64,000 bases of DNA from Pratylenchus scribneri (GCA_030063045.1 JAQSEB010000001.1:3472001-3536000), one strand, 5' to 3'. Positions 37,038 to 49,555 are shown, numbered from the stretch's first letter. Program-made: numbers and translations. The notes: generated by a model from the letters alone, not told the origin.

Positions 37038-37209
37038 ACTCTAAAATTTCTTTTTCTTTATTTCTTCACTCTATGATTTAATTTTTGGATAAAAAGTCTT
37101 AAAAAATCAAAAAGACAAAACGCCAAAAATGCGAAAATTTAAACCGCGTTATGCACAGACGAACAGGAACAGTCCCAATTAATATATAGGATTCTATTTA
37201 AATGATAAG

Positions 37210-37790
37210 TAGGGCTCGGAAAAATAGTGATTAAAAATTGAAAAATAGTGACACTAAATAGTGATAAAAAATTGCAAAATAGTGATATAAATAGTGATAA
37301 AAACCCATAAAAGTGACGAAAATTTCAAAAAAAGTGGCAAAAATTTAACCAAAAAAATTTTCTTGAAGAAAAATTTACTCAAAAAATTTGTCAAAATAAT
37401 CTAAAGGAAAATTTTTCAAGAAAAATGGTCTATTGAGAAAAATTTTCGACCAAAATTGGTTTAATGGAAAAAAATTTTGGCAAAAAAAGTTTTCAAGAGA
37501 GAAATTTTTGGATGAATTTTCACAAATTTTCTAAAATCTTGAAATAGTGATAAAAATGAAAAATCATGAAATAGTGACAAAAAAGGCCGAAATTGACATA
37601 AAAAGGGCGAAATAGTGATTAAAATAGTGAAATAGTGAAAAAGTGGCAAAATAGTGAAAAATAGTGAAAAAAGTGAAAATAAAGTTCAATATTTTGACTT
37701 CAAATCAAGTTAAAAATGTTTTTTATTGCGTTTTTATGCATAAATAATGCTAGGAAAAAAATAGTGAAATCACTATTTTTCCGAGCCCTA
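37210..37790. mobile_element. hAT-like MITE, 8-bp TSD ATGATAAG
   Basis: Inverted ends of about 23 bp: TAGGGCTCGGAAAAATAGTG at the left and its reverse complement at the right (ending CCGAGCCCTA). An exact ATGATAAG flanks it at 37202-37209 and 37791-37798. It is 581 bp. The interior is degenerate repeats of AAATAGTGA. No transposase, so non-autonomous. Confidence 0.93.
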
Positions 37791-39189
37791 ATGATAAGAT
37801 TGAAAACACAAATTCGCCTCTCTCATATTAATTAGATATTATTGGAAATTAGCTAATGATCATCTACTCCATCCATATCTCTAATCATTATTATAATTCT
37901 ATTCATTTATCATTAAAGTTGCCATGAATCAATCCTAATATTCTCGACATTTCCCGGCTTTTTAAGCTATTTTTGACCATTCCATACTTTTGCCTTTCAT
38001 TCTCGACTATTCCCTACTTTTTGGCTTTCATTGTCGAACATTCCTAGCATTCTCTGATGTCTCCGGCTTTTTAAGCTTCATTCTCGAGAATTCCCGACTT
38101 TGCACCATTCATTCTCGACTATTCTCGGCATTTAATACATTCCAGCATTCTCGACATTTTATACTTTAATCTCGACAATTCCCGGATTTCCTTTTCATTC
38201 ATGATTTCAATCATGGCCAAAAAATCGTAATAATTTTCATCTAATGTTATCTTATTTAACTCATTAATGGCTTTTTTACCTCTTGCTAAAAACAATGCTA
38301 ATTTATTCTCGGTTTTCTTTTACATGTAAAATGTTTAAGGGAGCGCCCGGTCGCCGCTGCGCGGCTCCCGGCCGCTCCCATTGGTTTAAAAATTATCACT
38401 TTTAACTCATTTTCAAATTTTCCATCCTATTTAGGAAATTAATACATAATTCTATATCATTTTACAATTATTTAAAACATTTCGCTTAAATAACATATTA
38501 TTTTTAATATTTCTCTATTAATACTCCATTAATAATTAAAAATTTTTTCATTTAATTTATTAAATTAATTTTCAAAATGTTTATTTCAATTCTAAAAATA
38601 TTTTCTTTTCTTTATTTCTTATACTTCTTTTCTATAAATTATTTTTTTTATTTCTTCTTCTAACATTTAATTTTTGGATAAAAAGTCTTAAAAAATTAAA
38701 AAAATACAAAACGCCAAAAAATAAATATTTAACTCGTATTTTTTGGTTTACTAACTAACTAACGAACACACCCACTTACTATATAGGATGGGTTGAGAAG
38801 GTAGTGGCCTAGATAGAATTTATTCTTCCCTAAACACCTTGAAAATAGAGTCATTGAAATCGGTACAGATGCCGTAAACATTTTCCCATTAATGTCTCTT
38901 TTCCCGTCATCTATTGGATACCTAATTAGAATTAAGATTGAACCCGGGAATGTCCAAATGATTTAATGAAATTAAAGGAGGATAAAATATAGTTGTAAAA
39001 TGGAAAATGTAAATTACAATTACATTTTATGATGATAGTTTATCAATAATCTTTAACAATTGCGAATTGGATGAAATTTTGCAAAAAAAAAAAATGATTA
39101 AATAATAATATAATTTCGCAAAAACTCTTTTTTTACCCATGCTTCAGTTTCTTTTCATTTTCTTCTTGAATCGGAAATGGTTTTCTCTT
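37791..39189. other. gene-free region with repeats, possible Helentron remnant
   Basis: 37930-38190 has degenerate repeats around ATTCTCGACATTCCCGGC. 38340-38380 is a very GC-rich hairpin (GGGAGCGCCC and GCTGCGCGGCTCCC). 38662-38788 repeats 37073-37190 in the same orientation (TTTTTGGATAAAAAGTCTTA, AAAACGCCAAAAA, ending TATATAGG). Two copies sharing a 3' end with a nearby GC hairpin suggest rolling-circle elements; this is tentative. 38800-39189 is AT-rich spacer. Confidence 0.4.
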
Positions 39190-41894
39190 TCATAACTGCC
39201 GGTTGCTGTTTTTATTTGGAGATGTTGCCTGCTTCTTGGATAAACTTCCAGCTGCTTTATCATTTCCGGTCATTGGCATTTTTCTTTTCCCCGCATTTCT
39301 TGATGGACCAGCTGCATGGGCTGAATTTATTTTTAATTAATTTCAAATAAAATAATGAATAAATCCTTCATTTTTTACCGTCAGGATGTTGATAGCTGTA
39401 GAAAAAAATTAAAAATGTGATTTTTTGTAAATAAATATACCGGTCTAGAACACTTTTTTTGAATGCTGAACGACCACCATCATATCGGATTTGCAAATCA
39501 TTCAAAATGCATTGGACTTTTGGCCAGGCATCAAAATTTTTAAGATGTTCATTGTCTTTTGGTGTAACAATTGACTATAAAAAGTTACAAAAAAAAGATT
39601 AAAAATTGTTAATAAAAATAATAATTTATTTTATTAAAATGGGTAATTCACCTGTACAAATTCGTACACAAAATGGCGACATTTGAATTCGCCACCCCAA
39701 GACCGTCCATCCACAACCTCGAATGCAATTTTATTCATTTCAAAAATTGACATTTTTTTGCTCCAAATTCTTTGCCTAAATTCCTCCTTCAAATATTTGC
39801 CTCTTTTCCGTTGGACCGCAATTTCTTTTCTCACGAAACCAATTGGCGAACTTTCCATCACAAAATTGTAATTTCCATCTTTCAAGTAAATATTCAATCC
39901 ACTCGCATTGAAATGGTCTGAAAATTGTTTTTATTTTAATATAAATATGCTATGGAATAAATTAATTGATATTTATAAAAAATTGTAAAAATATTGGTGG
40001 AAATAATTTATAAATCAGAAGGAGTGGGAATGGAAAGACTTTTCAGTTTTCACATCAGAATCCAATAATATCCGAAGAGTTTATATTCGTATCCGATCTT
40101 ATTCGTTGTGCCTTGCAAAAAAAATTATCCGTATCCATGCGTCTTATATCCGTAATCCGAACCGTATCCGCGATGTCTTGCAAAAATACTACCCGTATCC
40201 ATCCGTATTCATGCGGTTTATATCCGTATCCATCCGTATTCATACGGTTCATATCCGTATCCATCCGTATTCATACGGTTCATATCCGTATCCATCCGTA
40301 TCATACGGTTCATATCCGTATCCATCCGTATTCATGCGGTTTATATCCGTATCCATCCGTATTCATACGGTTCATATCCGTATCCATCCGTATTCATGCG
40401 GTTTATATCCGTATCCATCCGTATTCATACGGTTCATATCCGTATCCATCCGTATTCATACGGTTCATATCCGTATCCATCCGTATCATACGGTTCATAT
40501 CCGTATCCATCCGTATTCATGCGGTTTATATCCGTATCCATCCGTATTCATACGGTTCATATCCGTATCCATCCGTATTCATACGGTTCATATCCGTATC
40601 CATCCGTATCCGTATTCATACGGTTCATATCCGTATCCATCCGAATCCATACGGTTTATATCCGTGTTCGAATCGTATCTGCGATGCAAGCCAAAAATCG
40701 CATCGGTTATCCATCCCCAAGGACATCGGGCGGATATAAATATCCGTTCCCATTTTTGTTATAAATTATTTAATATTCTAAAAATCTAAATTGTTGGTCC
40801 TTTTCTAATTTTAGCAAATAATTATTGAAAATGTCTACTCACATCGTACAATTTCCCTTAATTTCTCATTGCCATTTTCATCTTTTCCATCCGGCAACGA
40901 TAATGTTACCATTGCATGTCCGTCCAAAATGACATCAAATTGTTGATTTCCTTTATAGGCGCCGTGCGTATCTTCGCCGTCACCCTGAAAATGTAATTGA
41001 AAAAGTTTTTCCCAAATAATAAAAATACCGGCAAATGCCAGCGATCATCGAATTTTTGGATTTCTTTGAATAAATCCCAAATTCTTTCCTGTTGCCCCTT
41101 TTTACGATGAAATTTCACATCTTTTTTTATTACTTTGTGCAGTGTCCCATCTTTGGAAAAAAACTACTTATTAATTAAATAATTTTTTCCTTACCTTCCA
41201 TTCTTTTTATGGCAATTGCTTGGTTAACATCTGCCTCGAATTCGACGTAGCCGCCTTCAAATTGGGCCTTTTCAAAAAGATCCGTATTTTTTGGATCCAC
41301 TTTAAATGCTTCCTCCACTTTCGGATTTTTAATGTCTTAAAATGTAAAAATATTTTCAAATTTTTTAATTCTTTTTAATAAATAAAAAATAAAAATATTA
41401 ATTATAATTAAATAAAAAAAAAACGTGCATTTAATGTGAATTCCATTAGCAGCCAACAAAATTTCCTCAACATTATAAACTTTATGAGCATTAAATTCTT
41501 TATTTTCGGCTTTAAATTTTCTTTCATTCCAAACTTCACTGCCATCCGCTAAAATAATATATTTTTTATTAATTTTCGTCAGAATAAATTTTTATTTCTC
41601 GTAAAATCACTTACAAAATTTAACACCAATCGAAATTATATATTCATTCTCTTCTTCATTTAGCAAAATTTCTAAAAAAAATTGATGAAATTATAAAATA
41701 TTTAAATAATTAATTGCCTTAAATAAATAAGTAAACATTTTTTAAAATATTATTTTAATAAAAATTATTATTTATTATCAAATTTTGATGCCTTTAATTT
41801 TTTGATGTTCATGTTCAGTTAAAATGACAGCAAATGTTGAATGTGGCAAAATTTGATGAAGGCAAATAGAAAATATTAAAAATAAAATAGCCAT
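39190..41894 (-). CDS. secreted protein with basic C-terminus, family A member 2
   Basis: Ten exons, 5' to 3': 41792-41894, 41615-41671, 41425-41548, 41195-41335, 41029-41150, 40843-40984, 39652-39917, 39441-39574, 39379-39395, 39190-39320; about 410 aa. MAILFLIFSICLHQILPHST is a signal peptide. The body is charged, with readable blocks WHLPGDGEDTHGAYKGNQQF and FEVVDGRSWGGEFKCRHFVY. The tail AHAAGPSRNAGKRKMP then AAGSLSKKQATSPNKNS is basic and matches the tail of the gene at 29205-31448. Intron 1 uses a GC donor (AAAG|GCATCA). The exon 3 end is ambiguous: the GT donor after ACA-like AC leaves a 1-base phase conflict, which a GC donor four bases earlier would solve. Exon 9 is a 17-nt microexon. 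Intron 6 carries a 31-bp minisatellite. Confidence 0.7.
40190..40675. repeat. 31-bp minisatellite with internal palindrome
   Basis: About 16 units of CCGTATCCATCCGTATTCAT plus ACGGTTCATAT, with variants having GCGGTTTATAT or lacking two bases. Each unit contains CCGTATTCATACGG, an inverted repeat able to form a short hairpin. It lies in intron 39918-40842 of the minus-strand secreted protein gene, and flanking sequence from about 40074 is degenerate repeat. Confidence 0.93.
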
Positions 41895-42494
41895 AATCAA
41901 TATTTTATTCCTGTATTTAAGTATTAAATTTTAAATTTTTACTATTAAATAGAAAAAATTTAAAATAAAAATATTATTATTTTAGTAAAATATGTAGAAA
42001 TAAATAAGAAAATTGTGAGAGTAAAGGAATATATTTATGCAATCCGAATAAGCTGAAAGAGAATGAAAGAAGTGGTGTTTTGTGTTTGTAAATCAAATTT
42101 CTGATGAGCGGATATTTGTAATAGATTTTGAGGAGGGATGAGAAAGGAAATTGGCAGATGATTTTCATGGGAATCAGGGCTGGAACCGCAACGCAAAAAA
42201 TTCGCAATCACAACGCAAATGTCACATGCAAATCGCAACCCTAATTGCATTGTAATAAAACACCACAATTGCGGCAATCACAACCGCAGTAAAATGGCTT
42301 CATGACATGAATGTGCAGGTGAATGAGGATTTAAATGATTTGTTCTACTTATTATTTATAAGAATTTGACAAATCTATTTTGGCTTAAATTGAAAGGGAA
42401 AACAAATTAAAAATAATTCAAAATATTCTTACAATTCATAAAAATTGCCGTAGGGATTTAAAATAAAATTTATCTTCAATGCTGCGGTTTGAAA
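41895..42494. other. intergenic upstream of secreted protein gene
   Basis: No gene. 42178-42300 has repeated CGCAA words (CAGGGCTGGAACCGCAACGC to CGCAACCCTAATTG), likely a decayed small TIR element without a recognisable target duplication. Confidence 0.4.
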
Positions 42495-43330
42495 CAGTGT
42501 TTTCATGATAGTGCTAATATGATATGATAATGATATGATAGTGATATGATAATGATATGATAGTGATATGATAGCACTTTGACTATCATATCAGTATCAT
42601 ATCATTTTGAGAAATTTTATATCATAAAAAAGTGATACTATCATGATAGTATCATGATAGTTGAAATCAGGCAATTTTCAAAAATTTTTTTAAAATTTTG
42701 TCCATTTTTCAAAGAATTTCCAAAAAATTTTTCCAATTTTTGACTAAATTATTATTCCTGGACCTTTATTGGCATTTAAGCAATCTAATTTTTTCTTATG
42801 AAACTCTCTTTCTTAAATATTCATTAATGAATTTTTCATATACGATTCTGAATTAAATTTAAAAAATCCAAAATTTAAATAATTTAAAATTTAAAAAAAA
42901 ATTTTTGCATTGGAAGCTTCTGGAAGGATTGGGAAATTTTATATTGACCTTAAATATTTATTCAAATTTCTTCAAACATTCCGGTAGAAAGTTTTTTTAG
43001 CCAATATTCTTTTAAAAAATGAAATCCAAATAAACTTATTTATCTAACAAATGAAAATTATTTAATTTGGAAAGAAAATTTTGTTGAAATGTCGGTATAA
43101 AAAATTTTTGACGATTTTGTAATATATTTTTCTCGGTTTTTTCTAAATGATAATGATAGAAAAATGATATGATAATGATAGTGCTAATATGATATGATAA
43201 TGATATGATAGTGATATGATAGTGATAATTGTCACTATCATTATCATATCATATCATTTTGAATGATATCGTTTTGACTATCATATCACTATCATATCAT
43301 ATTGAAAATTTTGGTATCATGAAAACACTG
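42495..43330. mobile_element. hAT-like MITE, family T1 copy 1, TSD GTTTGAAA
   Basis: 16-bp inverted ends CAGTGTTTTCATGATA and TATCATGAAAACACTG; exact 8-bp GTTTGAAA at 42487-42494 and 43331-43338. 836 bp. Both subterminal regions are runs of ATGATATGATAGTG that are reverse complements of each other. The centre is AT-rich with no transposase. A second copy with a different target site is at 56914-57690. Confidence 0.95.
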
Positions 43331-44544
43331 GTTTGAAACCTTTTAGATAAACAAATTAAAAATAAAATAAAAATATATTATTTTAAGGGGAAAAAAATAA
43401 ATTGGATAGAAGGGAAAAAGGAGATTGAATTTGGATTTTGATTGGGAGAAAGGGAAGGCAAAATCCACTAATAATTTAAATCAATGTATGTAAACATCTG
43501 CCTATTCCCTCCTTATTTTGCCAATATTTTTGGCCAAAATCGGGCCATCTCCTCTGGTCCTTTCACCATTTAAAAAATCGCCCATAAATCTATTCAAAGG
43601 GCATGGACTATGGACCAATTAATCGATTTTGGCCAAATTCAATGTCAATATTGGCCGAAATAGGCAATAACAATTTGGAAATCATAGATTATCAAAATGG
43701 AAAATACTTATTAATTTACATACAATTTATCTTGCCCAAAAATCAGTAAAGGCGTAAAACTCCGCCATAATAAAGTATTTTGGCATTAAGATTTAGGAGT
43801 TAAGACGTATTAGGAGTTAGGACTTAGGAATATGTTCATAGAATGGCTTAGAATTTAAAAGGGAGCCCGATTTCGATTTTACAAAATATTATGACAATAA
43901 GATGTTGGAGTAAATTTAATACCATCTAATTACTGCAAAATTATTAATTTGTGTAGATCAGCCTTTATTGTCTTCCAAAATCTTCAAAATATTGACAAAA
44001 ATTGACAAAAATGATCAAAAAAAGGTTCAATATTGACTGAAAATCAACAAAAAACATTGATAAAAATGTTTTACGTTGGTTTCAATCAAGCTATTTTAAG
44101 TTCGCAAAAAAAAATGTTGAAATCAATATAAATTCCATTCCTAAAAATGATATTTAAAAAAAATATTATTTGAAATGGAAAAACAAAATGAAATTTTATA
44201 AATTTTAAAAAAAATAGTTTTAATTCATCAATCAAATTTTCTCTTCAAATTCACAATTATTCATCAACAGTTGCGCAAGTTATGCGGTATTTTTGTCCTT
44301 CCTTCCTTCATAATTATCCTATAGAGTAGTTCAATGCAATTATTTTACTATTTGCAACAACAATAAAAAAGGCGCCGACCTTATTCCAATTTTTTGATGG
44401 AAAAAGGCGCAAACAAAAGAGGAAAGTGAATTAGGTTGAAACTGAAAAGGATTTGACCAATTTATGAAAAACCTCATTCTGACCTTTATTCAATTTTGAA
44501 ATCATATTACATATTAATCTAATCTAAATATTAAAAACAAATGC
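43331..44544. other. intergenic upstream of MLT-10-like gene
   Basis: 1.2 kb, AT-rich, with no gene seen. 43500-43690 has several TTGGCCAAAAT-type words but no repeat structure that I can define. Confidence 0.45.
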
Positions 44545-47500
44545 ATGTCTCCGATTTTGGCCATTAAATATTTTTGCAAAATTCCATTTCTTTTTCCAAT
44601 CATTGCAGTATTTTTGATCAATTCGATGGAAGGTAAATTAATTTTAAAATATTCTATGCTTATTATTTCCATTAAATTTCACAATTTTCCATTAAAATTT
44701 AAAATATTTTCCAGCCAATGATAAACAAAATAAATCTACGGCTGCTGAAAAGAGAGAATTCCTTTTGCATCCCCAAAAATTGGATGCCCTTTTCCATCGT
44801 GCCGCCACAATGGCACTTTTAAAGGCAAAAGCACTTGAAACATTGGAGGCAGTGCCAAGCCATTTGGAACGAATTGTTTTTGGGGAATGTGTAAAGGATG
44901 GAGGCAAGGAAAGTCCGGCAAAATATGCGGCATGTTTGGTCAAATTATTCCGCGCAAGGGACAATGGGAAGGAAAAGAAGGGAGAACAAAAGGAATTGGA
45001 GAAAGGACAAATAGAAGGAGAAAAAGGCATTTTTGGGGAGACAATGGTAAAATGGAAATAATTTCAATTTTAATGAATTATTTTTAGAATTTAATAAAAA
45101 ATTTGGCAAATCAAATTGCACCAAAAACACAGAATTTGACCAATGAAATGGCCTCGAAAAGAATAAATTTGGAGAATAAAATTGAAATGGAAACATCAAA
45201 TTTCGATAAGGAAATTTTACCAAAATTGGTGCCAAAAAGACGATTAATTAAGAAAAAGAAAGGAAGAAAGAAATTGAGCCGAAATAAATGGATGAAAGGA
45301 AAATGGACAGGAAAAAATTTGAAATTGAAGAAAAAGAAGAAGCAGAAACCACAATTTTGGATAAAGCGACGGCGAATTCGGCGGGAATTGGACCCAAAAT
45401 TGAGGCGGAATTTTCGGATGCCAAAGAGTATTGGGGCATTAAAAGAATTACAAAAATATTTGGATCGATTGGAATGGGCACAGAATTATTTGCGGACAAT
45501 GAGCCAGGATAGTGCAAAGTAGGCCGAAAATCAATTTAAATTTTTGTTGACATAAAACATTTTTAGACTATAAAACATAGAACAAATCGTTGGTCAAAAG
45601 TAATTTTTGAGAGAGAAATTTAAAAAAAAAATTCCAAAATCATTTTTAAAATATATTTTTTAAAATAAATTTTGTCAGAGCATTGAAACCATTTTTGGCC
45701 CAACCAATTCGATTCGTCCAAACATCCTCCTCATCCGCCGTTTTGCCTCTTCTTTCACAAATTCAATCCATCTTGAATGCCAGTAGCAAAACGGATTTAT
45801 CCTTTTCGCTACTTTCACCTCGGCTTCTTTCTTTGTTTCCGGCAACAAAATCAAAGCCCAAATTGCTTTCACCCGATTTATTCAGCTTCAATCGAGATGG
45901 AATCCTTTCATTGCCTCAACTTTTTGGGGTAAAATTTTTAATATTTTAATCCTAAAATTTACCAAAGATGATTACACGTGGCGATGAATTCGAATCATTG
46001 GAATGGTTGGATTTTATGTTGGAATTGACTGGAGCCGGCAAACAATTGGCTGCCTTACTCGAAAAAATGCGTCCAGAAATGGAAGAATTTGAACAGAAAA
46101 TTTGGCCAGCCATTGAAAGATTGAGGGCACAGGAAAAGCAATGGAACCAATTGAAAGGTAGTTTTGGAGCAGAACAACGAGAACAATTGGCCAAAAGAGG
46201 ATATGTTCAGTTGGAAAAATGGCAACAGGTAAAAAGATTAAATATTTTGGATTAAAAATATTTAAATTGCAGGAAATAATTTTTGGCAAAAAAGAGGAAA
46301 ATCAAATAGAAAAAGAAAGATTAGGATTGGAGGCAAAAATAATAGAATTGGCAAAATTGGCCAATTTGAAGGGGGAAGAAAAATCATTACTGCGAATCCG
46401 AAGGCAAATAGTGAATGAGGATGATTGGAAGAAAGAAGAAAAGGATGAAGAAGGAATGCAAATTCGAATCCAACGAGAATCGAATGAAGTTGAAGAGGAA
46501 GGAAAGAAGGAGGGAAAAAGGTCGGAAGATGAGAAGAGTGAAGAAAATAATGTAAAGGAAGAAAAGATGGAAGAGGAAGAAAATGGTAAGAAAAATGAAG
46601 AAAAGGAAGGAGAAGAAAAGGAAGAAAATGAGGAAGAAGAACGGAAGAGACGACATGGAGCACATGAGGTGAAAATGAGGGAAAAAGATTAATTTTACAT
46701 TTACCGTATAACCTCTTTTAAAATGGCGAATTATTTTTCAGCCCTTCAAAAATTGGGAAAATTTGGGGTCTAATTCCGTAATTTTTGGACATTTTTGAAT
46801 AAATTATTTATAATTTTACAGAGCTTTAGGGAACTAAGAAAATGCAACAAAAAATTTTAAGTTCACTCTGAGAAGAAGAGCTATAGGTCCTCAAAATCGA
46901 GACTGGGGATTAATAGAGGGAAAGGTTTTAAAGGAGGTTTATACAGTAATTCAAATATTTTCATATAGGTTTCAAATGTGGTTGAACACGAAAATGACAA
47001 CATTGTGCGCGTTGTGCACCACGAACGCGATGGATTTGGAGGAATTGTGCCTCCTCATCGACCATTTTTGGGTGGTCCCATTGGGCCAAATGGCATTTAT
47101 CCGCCAGTCGTGAACCCAATTGGAGGATTTGGCATGAATCCGGCAGCAGCGGCGGCGGCTGCAACATTGCTTCCGCATAATCCATTCCATAATAATTTAC
47201 TACACAACAATTTGTTGTATCGGAATAATTTGCTCCCAAATGGCCAATTATATCCTCAAAATAATTTGTTGTTCCCTCCAAATGGATTCTACCCACATAA
47301 CAATCCATTCTTCAATCATTTTGGGTAAATGCATTGTTGTTTTTTCCACTCTCATAAATTTACCCCAAATTTCAGACACCATCTATTTTTCCCCAATAAT
47401 CCATTTTTCCATCATAATCGTTTCCTTCCTTGCCATTCACCTGGTTCATGTGTGATTAGCGGCCAAGAGACCAATTTGTTCAATCCATTCCCGCATCGAC

Positions 47501-49555
47501 GATACCCACAGAATGTACCTGGGGGCAAATCACCGGACACGATGGACAGTATTTTGATGGCACCAAGGACGGTGTTATTGACTCCATGGGCATTCGAACA
47601 GAGATTGGGTGGCGTCATTTTGGAAGGGGTTGGATTTATTTTGATATTAAAACACTAAAAATGATATTAAAAACTGAAAAATTTGGATTTTTTAAATTGT
47701 TTTTATATAATTCATTTAAATTATCGAATTTTTGAACATATAATTAATTTTATTTCAGCTTTAGGAAATAAAGAGTTTTGGGATATTAAAAATCGAGGTA
47801 AACTTTTATTAGAAAGTGGCTTTTAATGGAGAAAATTGTTTGACAAAAATTATTTTGCTTTAAGTAATCTCAATGAAAAGAGGAAGAGAAAATGATTTAT
47901 TAACGTAATCAATAGCTTCGGGGCTAGTATTTTCCAATAGGTTAAGAATAATTTAGCCACTTTAGTTAAGTATAAATCCGCCTATTTTAATTCCGCCTGG
48001 TCAACTTAGAATAATTCCGCCTGTTTGACTAAGAATAATTCCGCCTGTTTGACTAAGAATAATTCCGCCTGTTTGACTAAGAATAATTCCGCCTGATCAA
48101 CCTAGAATAATTCCGCCTATTTTAGTTAGAATAATTCCGCCTGGTTTAGTTAGAATAATTCCGCCTGTTTGACTAAGAATAATTCCGCCTGGTCAACCTA
48201 GAATAATTCCGCCTGTTTGACTAAGAATAATTCCGCCTGGTCAACCTAGAATAATTCCGCCTGTTTGACTAAGAATAATTCCGCCTGTTTGACTAAGAAT
48301 AATTCCGCCTGATCAACCTAGAATAATTCCGCCTATTTTAGTTAGAATAATTCCGCCTGTTTGACTAAGAATAATTCCACCTGGTCAACTTAGAATAATT
48401 CCGCCTGGTCAACTTAGAATAATTCCTCTATTTTAATCTAGAGACAATAAAATTAGATGAGTGGCAAATATTTATTGTAATTTTGATTTGTGAATGTATT
48501 ATTGGTTTTAACATTTTCAAAATAATAGAATTATAAAATTAATAAATTTTCTTGAAATTTGAATTAATGAACTTAAATTACCCCATTCATTTAACAATGT
48601 GTTACTTCATTTTTGGTTTTTTCAAAATTTTATTTGGACTAAATAAAGTTTATTTCATGAAAATCCAATTCTCATTCATAGGTTTATTTGTCGCCGCATG
48701 CCTTCTCTTCGGAATTGGTTTCGCCCGAAGTGTTGACGGTCAGAAATATTAAATTTAATTTTATTTATGGACTAATTATTAGGCTAAAGTTGCATCTCCC
48801 AGTGCATTTATGGCCGCAATTTTGTCTCCAATGGCTTTGACCGCACGGATTGTTTCACCTACGGCATTTCGCTCGCAAATTCTCTCGCCAGAGGCTCTCT
48901 CTGCCTATGTGCTCAGTCCGGATGTATTTTTGGCAGAAATTTTGTCACCCAATGTGATGCAGGCTCGAGTGCTCAGTCCAAAGGCATTATTCGTGCAAAT
49001 TTTGAATCCAAGTATCATTTCTACGGATTTTTATAAATTACTTTTGTTCAGTGATTGCCTCTCCTCGAATTGGTTCTCCACAAATTGGAGGCCTCGTTGT
49101 TCTAAGTCCCAATTTTTTATCGCCACGAATTTATTCGCAAGAATCCCTAATGGTTGAGGTAATATTTAGCAAAATGTATTTTATTTTGGTTATTACTAGA
49201 GCGTTTGAGTTAAGCTTAAGCTTCTGTTCTTTTGGTTCAATTGATTGTCTTTCTATTATTTTCTATATTTAAATATAATCCATAAAATTAAATGTAAATG
49301 TAACCCATAAAAATGAGGCCGCTTTTTAAATAGAAAAACTTTCATTTTAAAGGTTAAACCAATTCTGCTGCATATTCAAAAATAATATAAAATAAATTTG
49401 ATTTTATTCCACAGGTCCTTTCACCGCACATTTTGGGCGGTGAGCATGAAGTGATTGAGGCGGACAGATGGATGCCGGATGGTTCAACCCATTATGTGGG
49501 ATTCCCAGGCCAAATTCAGGGCCCCCTCGATTTGCAAAACCCGAATTGGGGATAA
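44545..49555 (+). CDS. MLT-10-like moulting-cycle protein (DUF644)
   Basis: Twelve exons (44545-44632, 44715-45046, 45088-45518, 45679-45928, 45968-46228, 46273-46668, 46969-47324, 47376-47628, 48682-48738, 48783-49011, 49052-49158, 49415-49555), all in phase, give about 966 aa. Signal peptide MSPILAIKYFCKIPFLFPII. The DUF644 region includes FSLLSPRLLSLFPATKSKPK, LLSPDLFSF, GILSLPQLFG and LEWLDFMLELTGAG. A Lys/Glu-rich segment and a His/Asn/Pro-rich insert (LLPHNPFHNNLLHNNLLYR) follow. The C-terminal repeats ILSPMALTARIVSPTAFRSQ to YVLSPDVFLAEILSP, ending DRWMPDGSTHYVGFPGQIQG, are the hallmark of the nematode-specific MLT-10 family, secreted proteins needed for moulting in C. elegans. Two introns are only 39-40 bp. 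A MITE and a minisatellite occupy the two largest introns. Confidence 0.93.
46702..46947. mobile_element. MITE with 22-bp TIR, TA-type
   Basis: Left end TACCGTATAACCTCTTTTAA and right end, reverse-complemented, TACTGTATAAACCTCCTTTA form imperfect TIRs. Element is about 246 bp, intronic in the MLT-10-like gene (46669-46968). Its interior matches 8473-8704 in reverse orientation. TA at both ends fits a Tc/mariner-type or PIF-like origin. Confidence 0.75.
47942..48436. repeat. 24-bp minisatellite array 3 (about 19 copies)
   Basis: AGAATAATTCCGCCTG core with linkers TTTGACTA, GTCAACCT, ATCAACCT and TTTTAGTT. It sits in intron 47629-48681 of the MLT-10-like gene. Same family as arrays at 10983, 26121 and 56355. 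Confidence 0.95.

Noticed and set aside
40106..40789. Three overlapping open frames rich in YPYPSV and RIHTVHI
   Set aside because: Product of the 31-bp tandem repeat, open in several frames at once; no gene structure.
42186..42300. Possible small TIR element with CAGGGCTGG / CAACCCTA ends
   Set aside because: Ends match poorly and no target duplication is visible.
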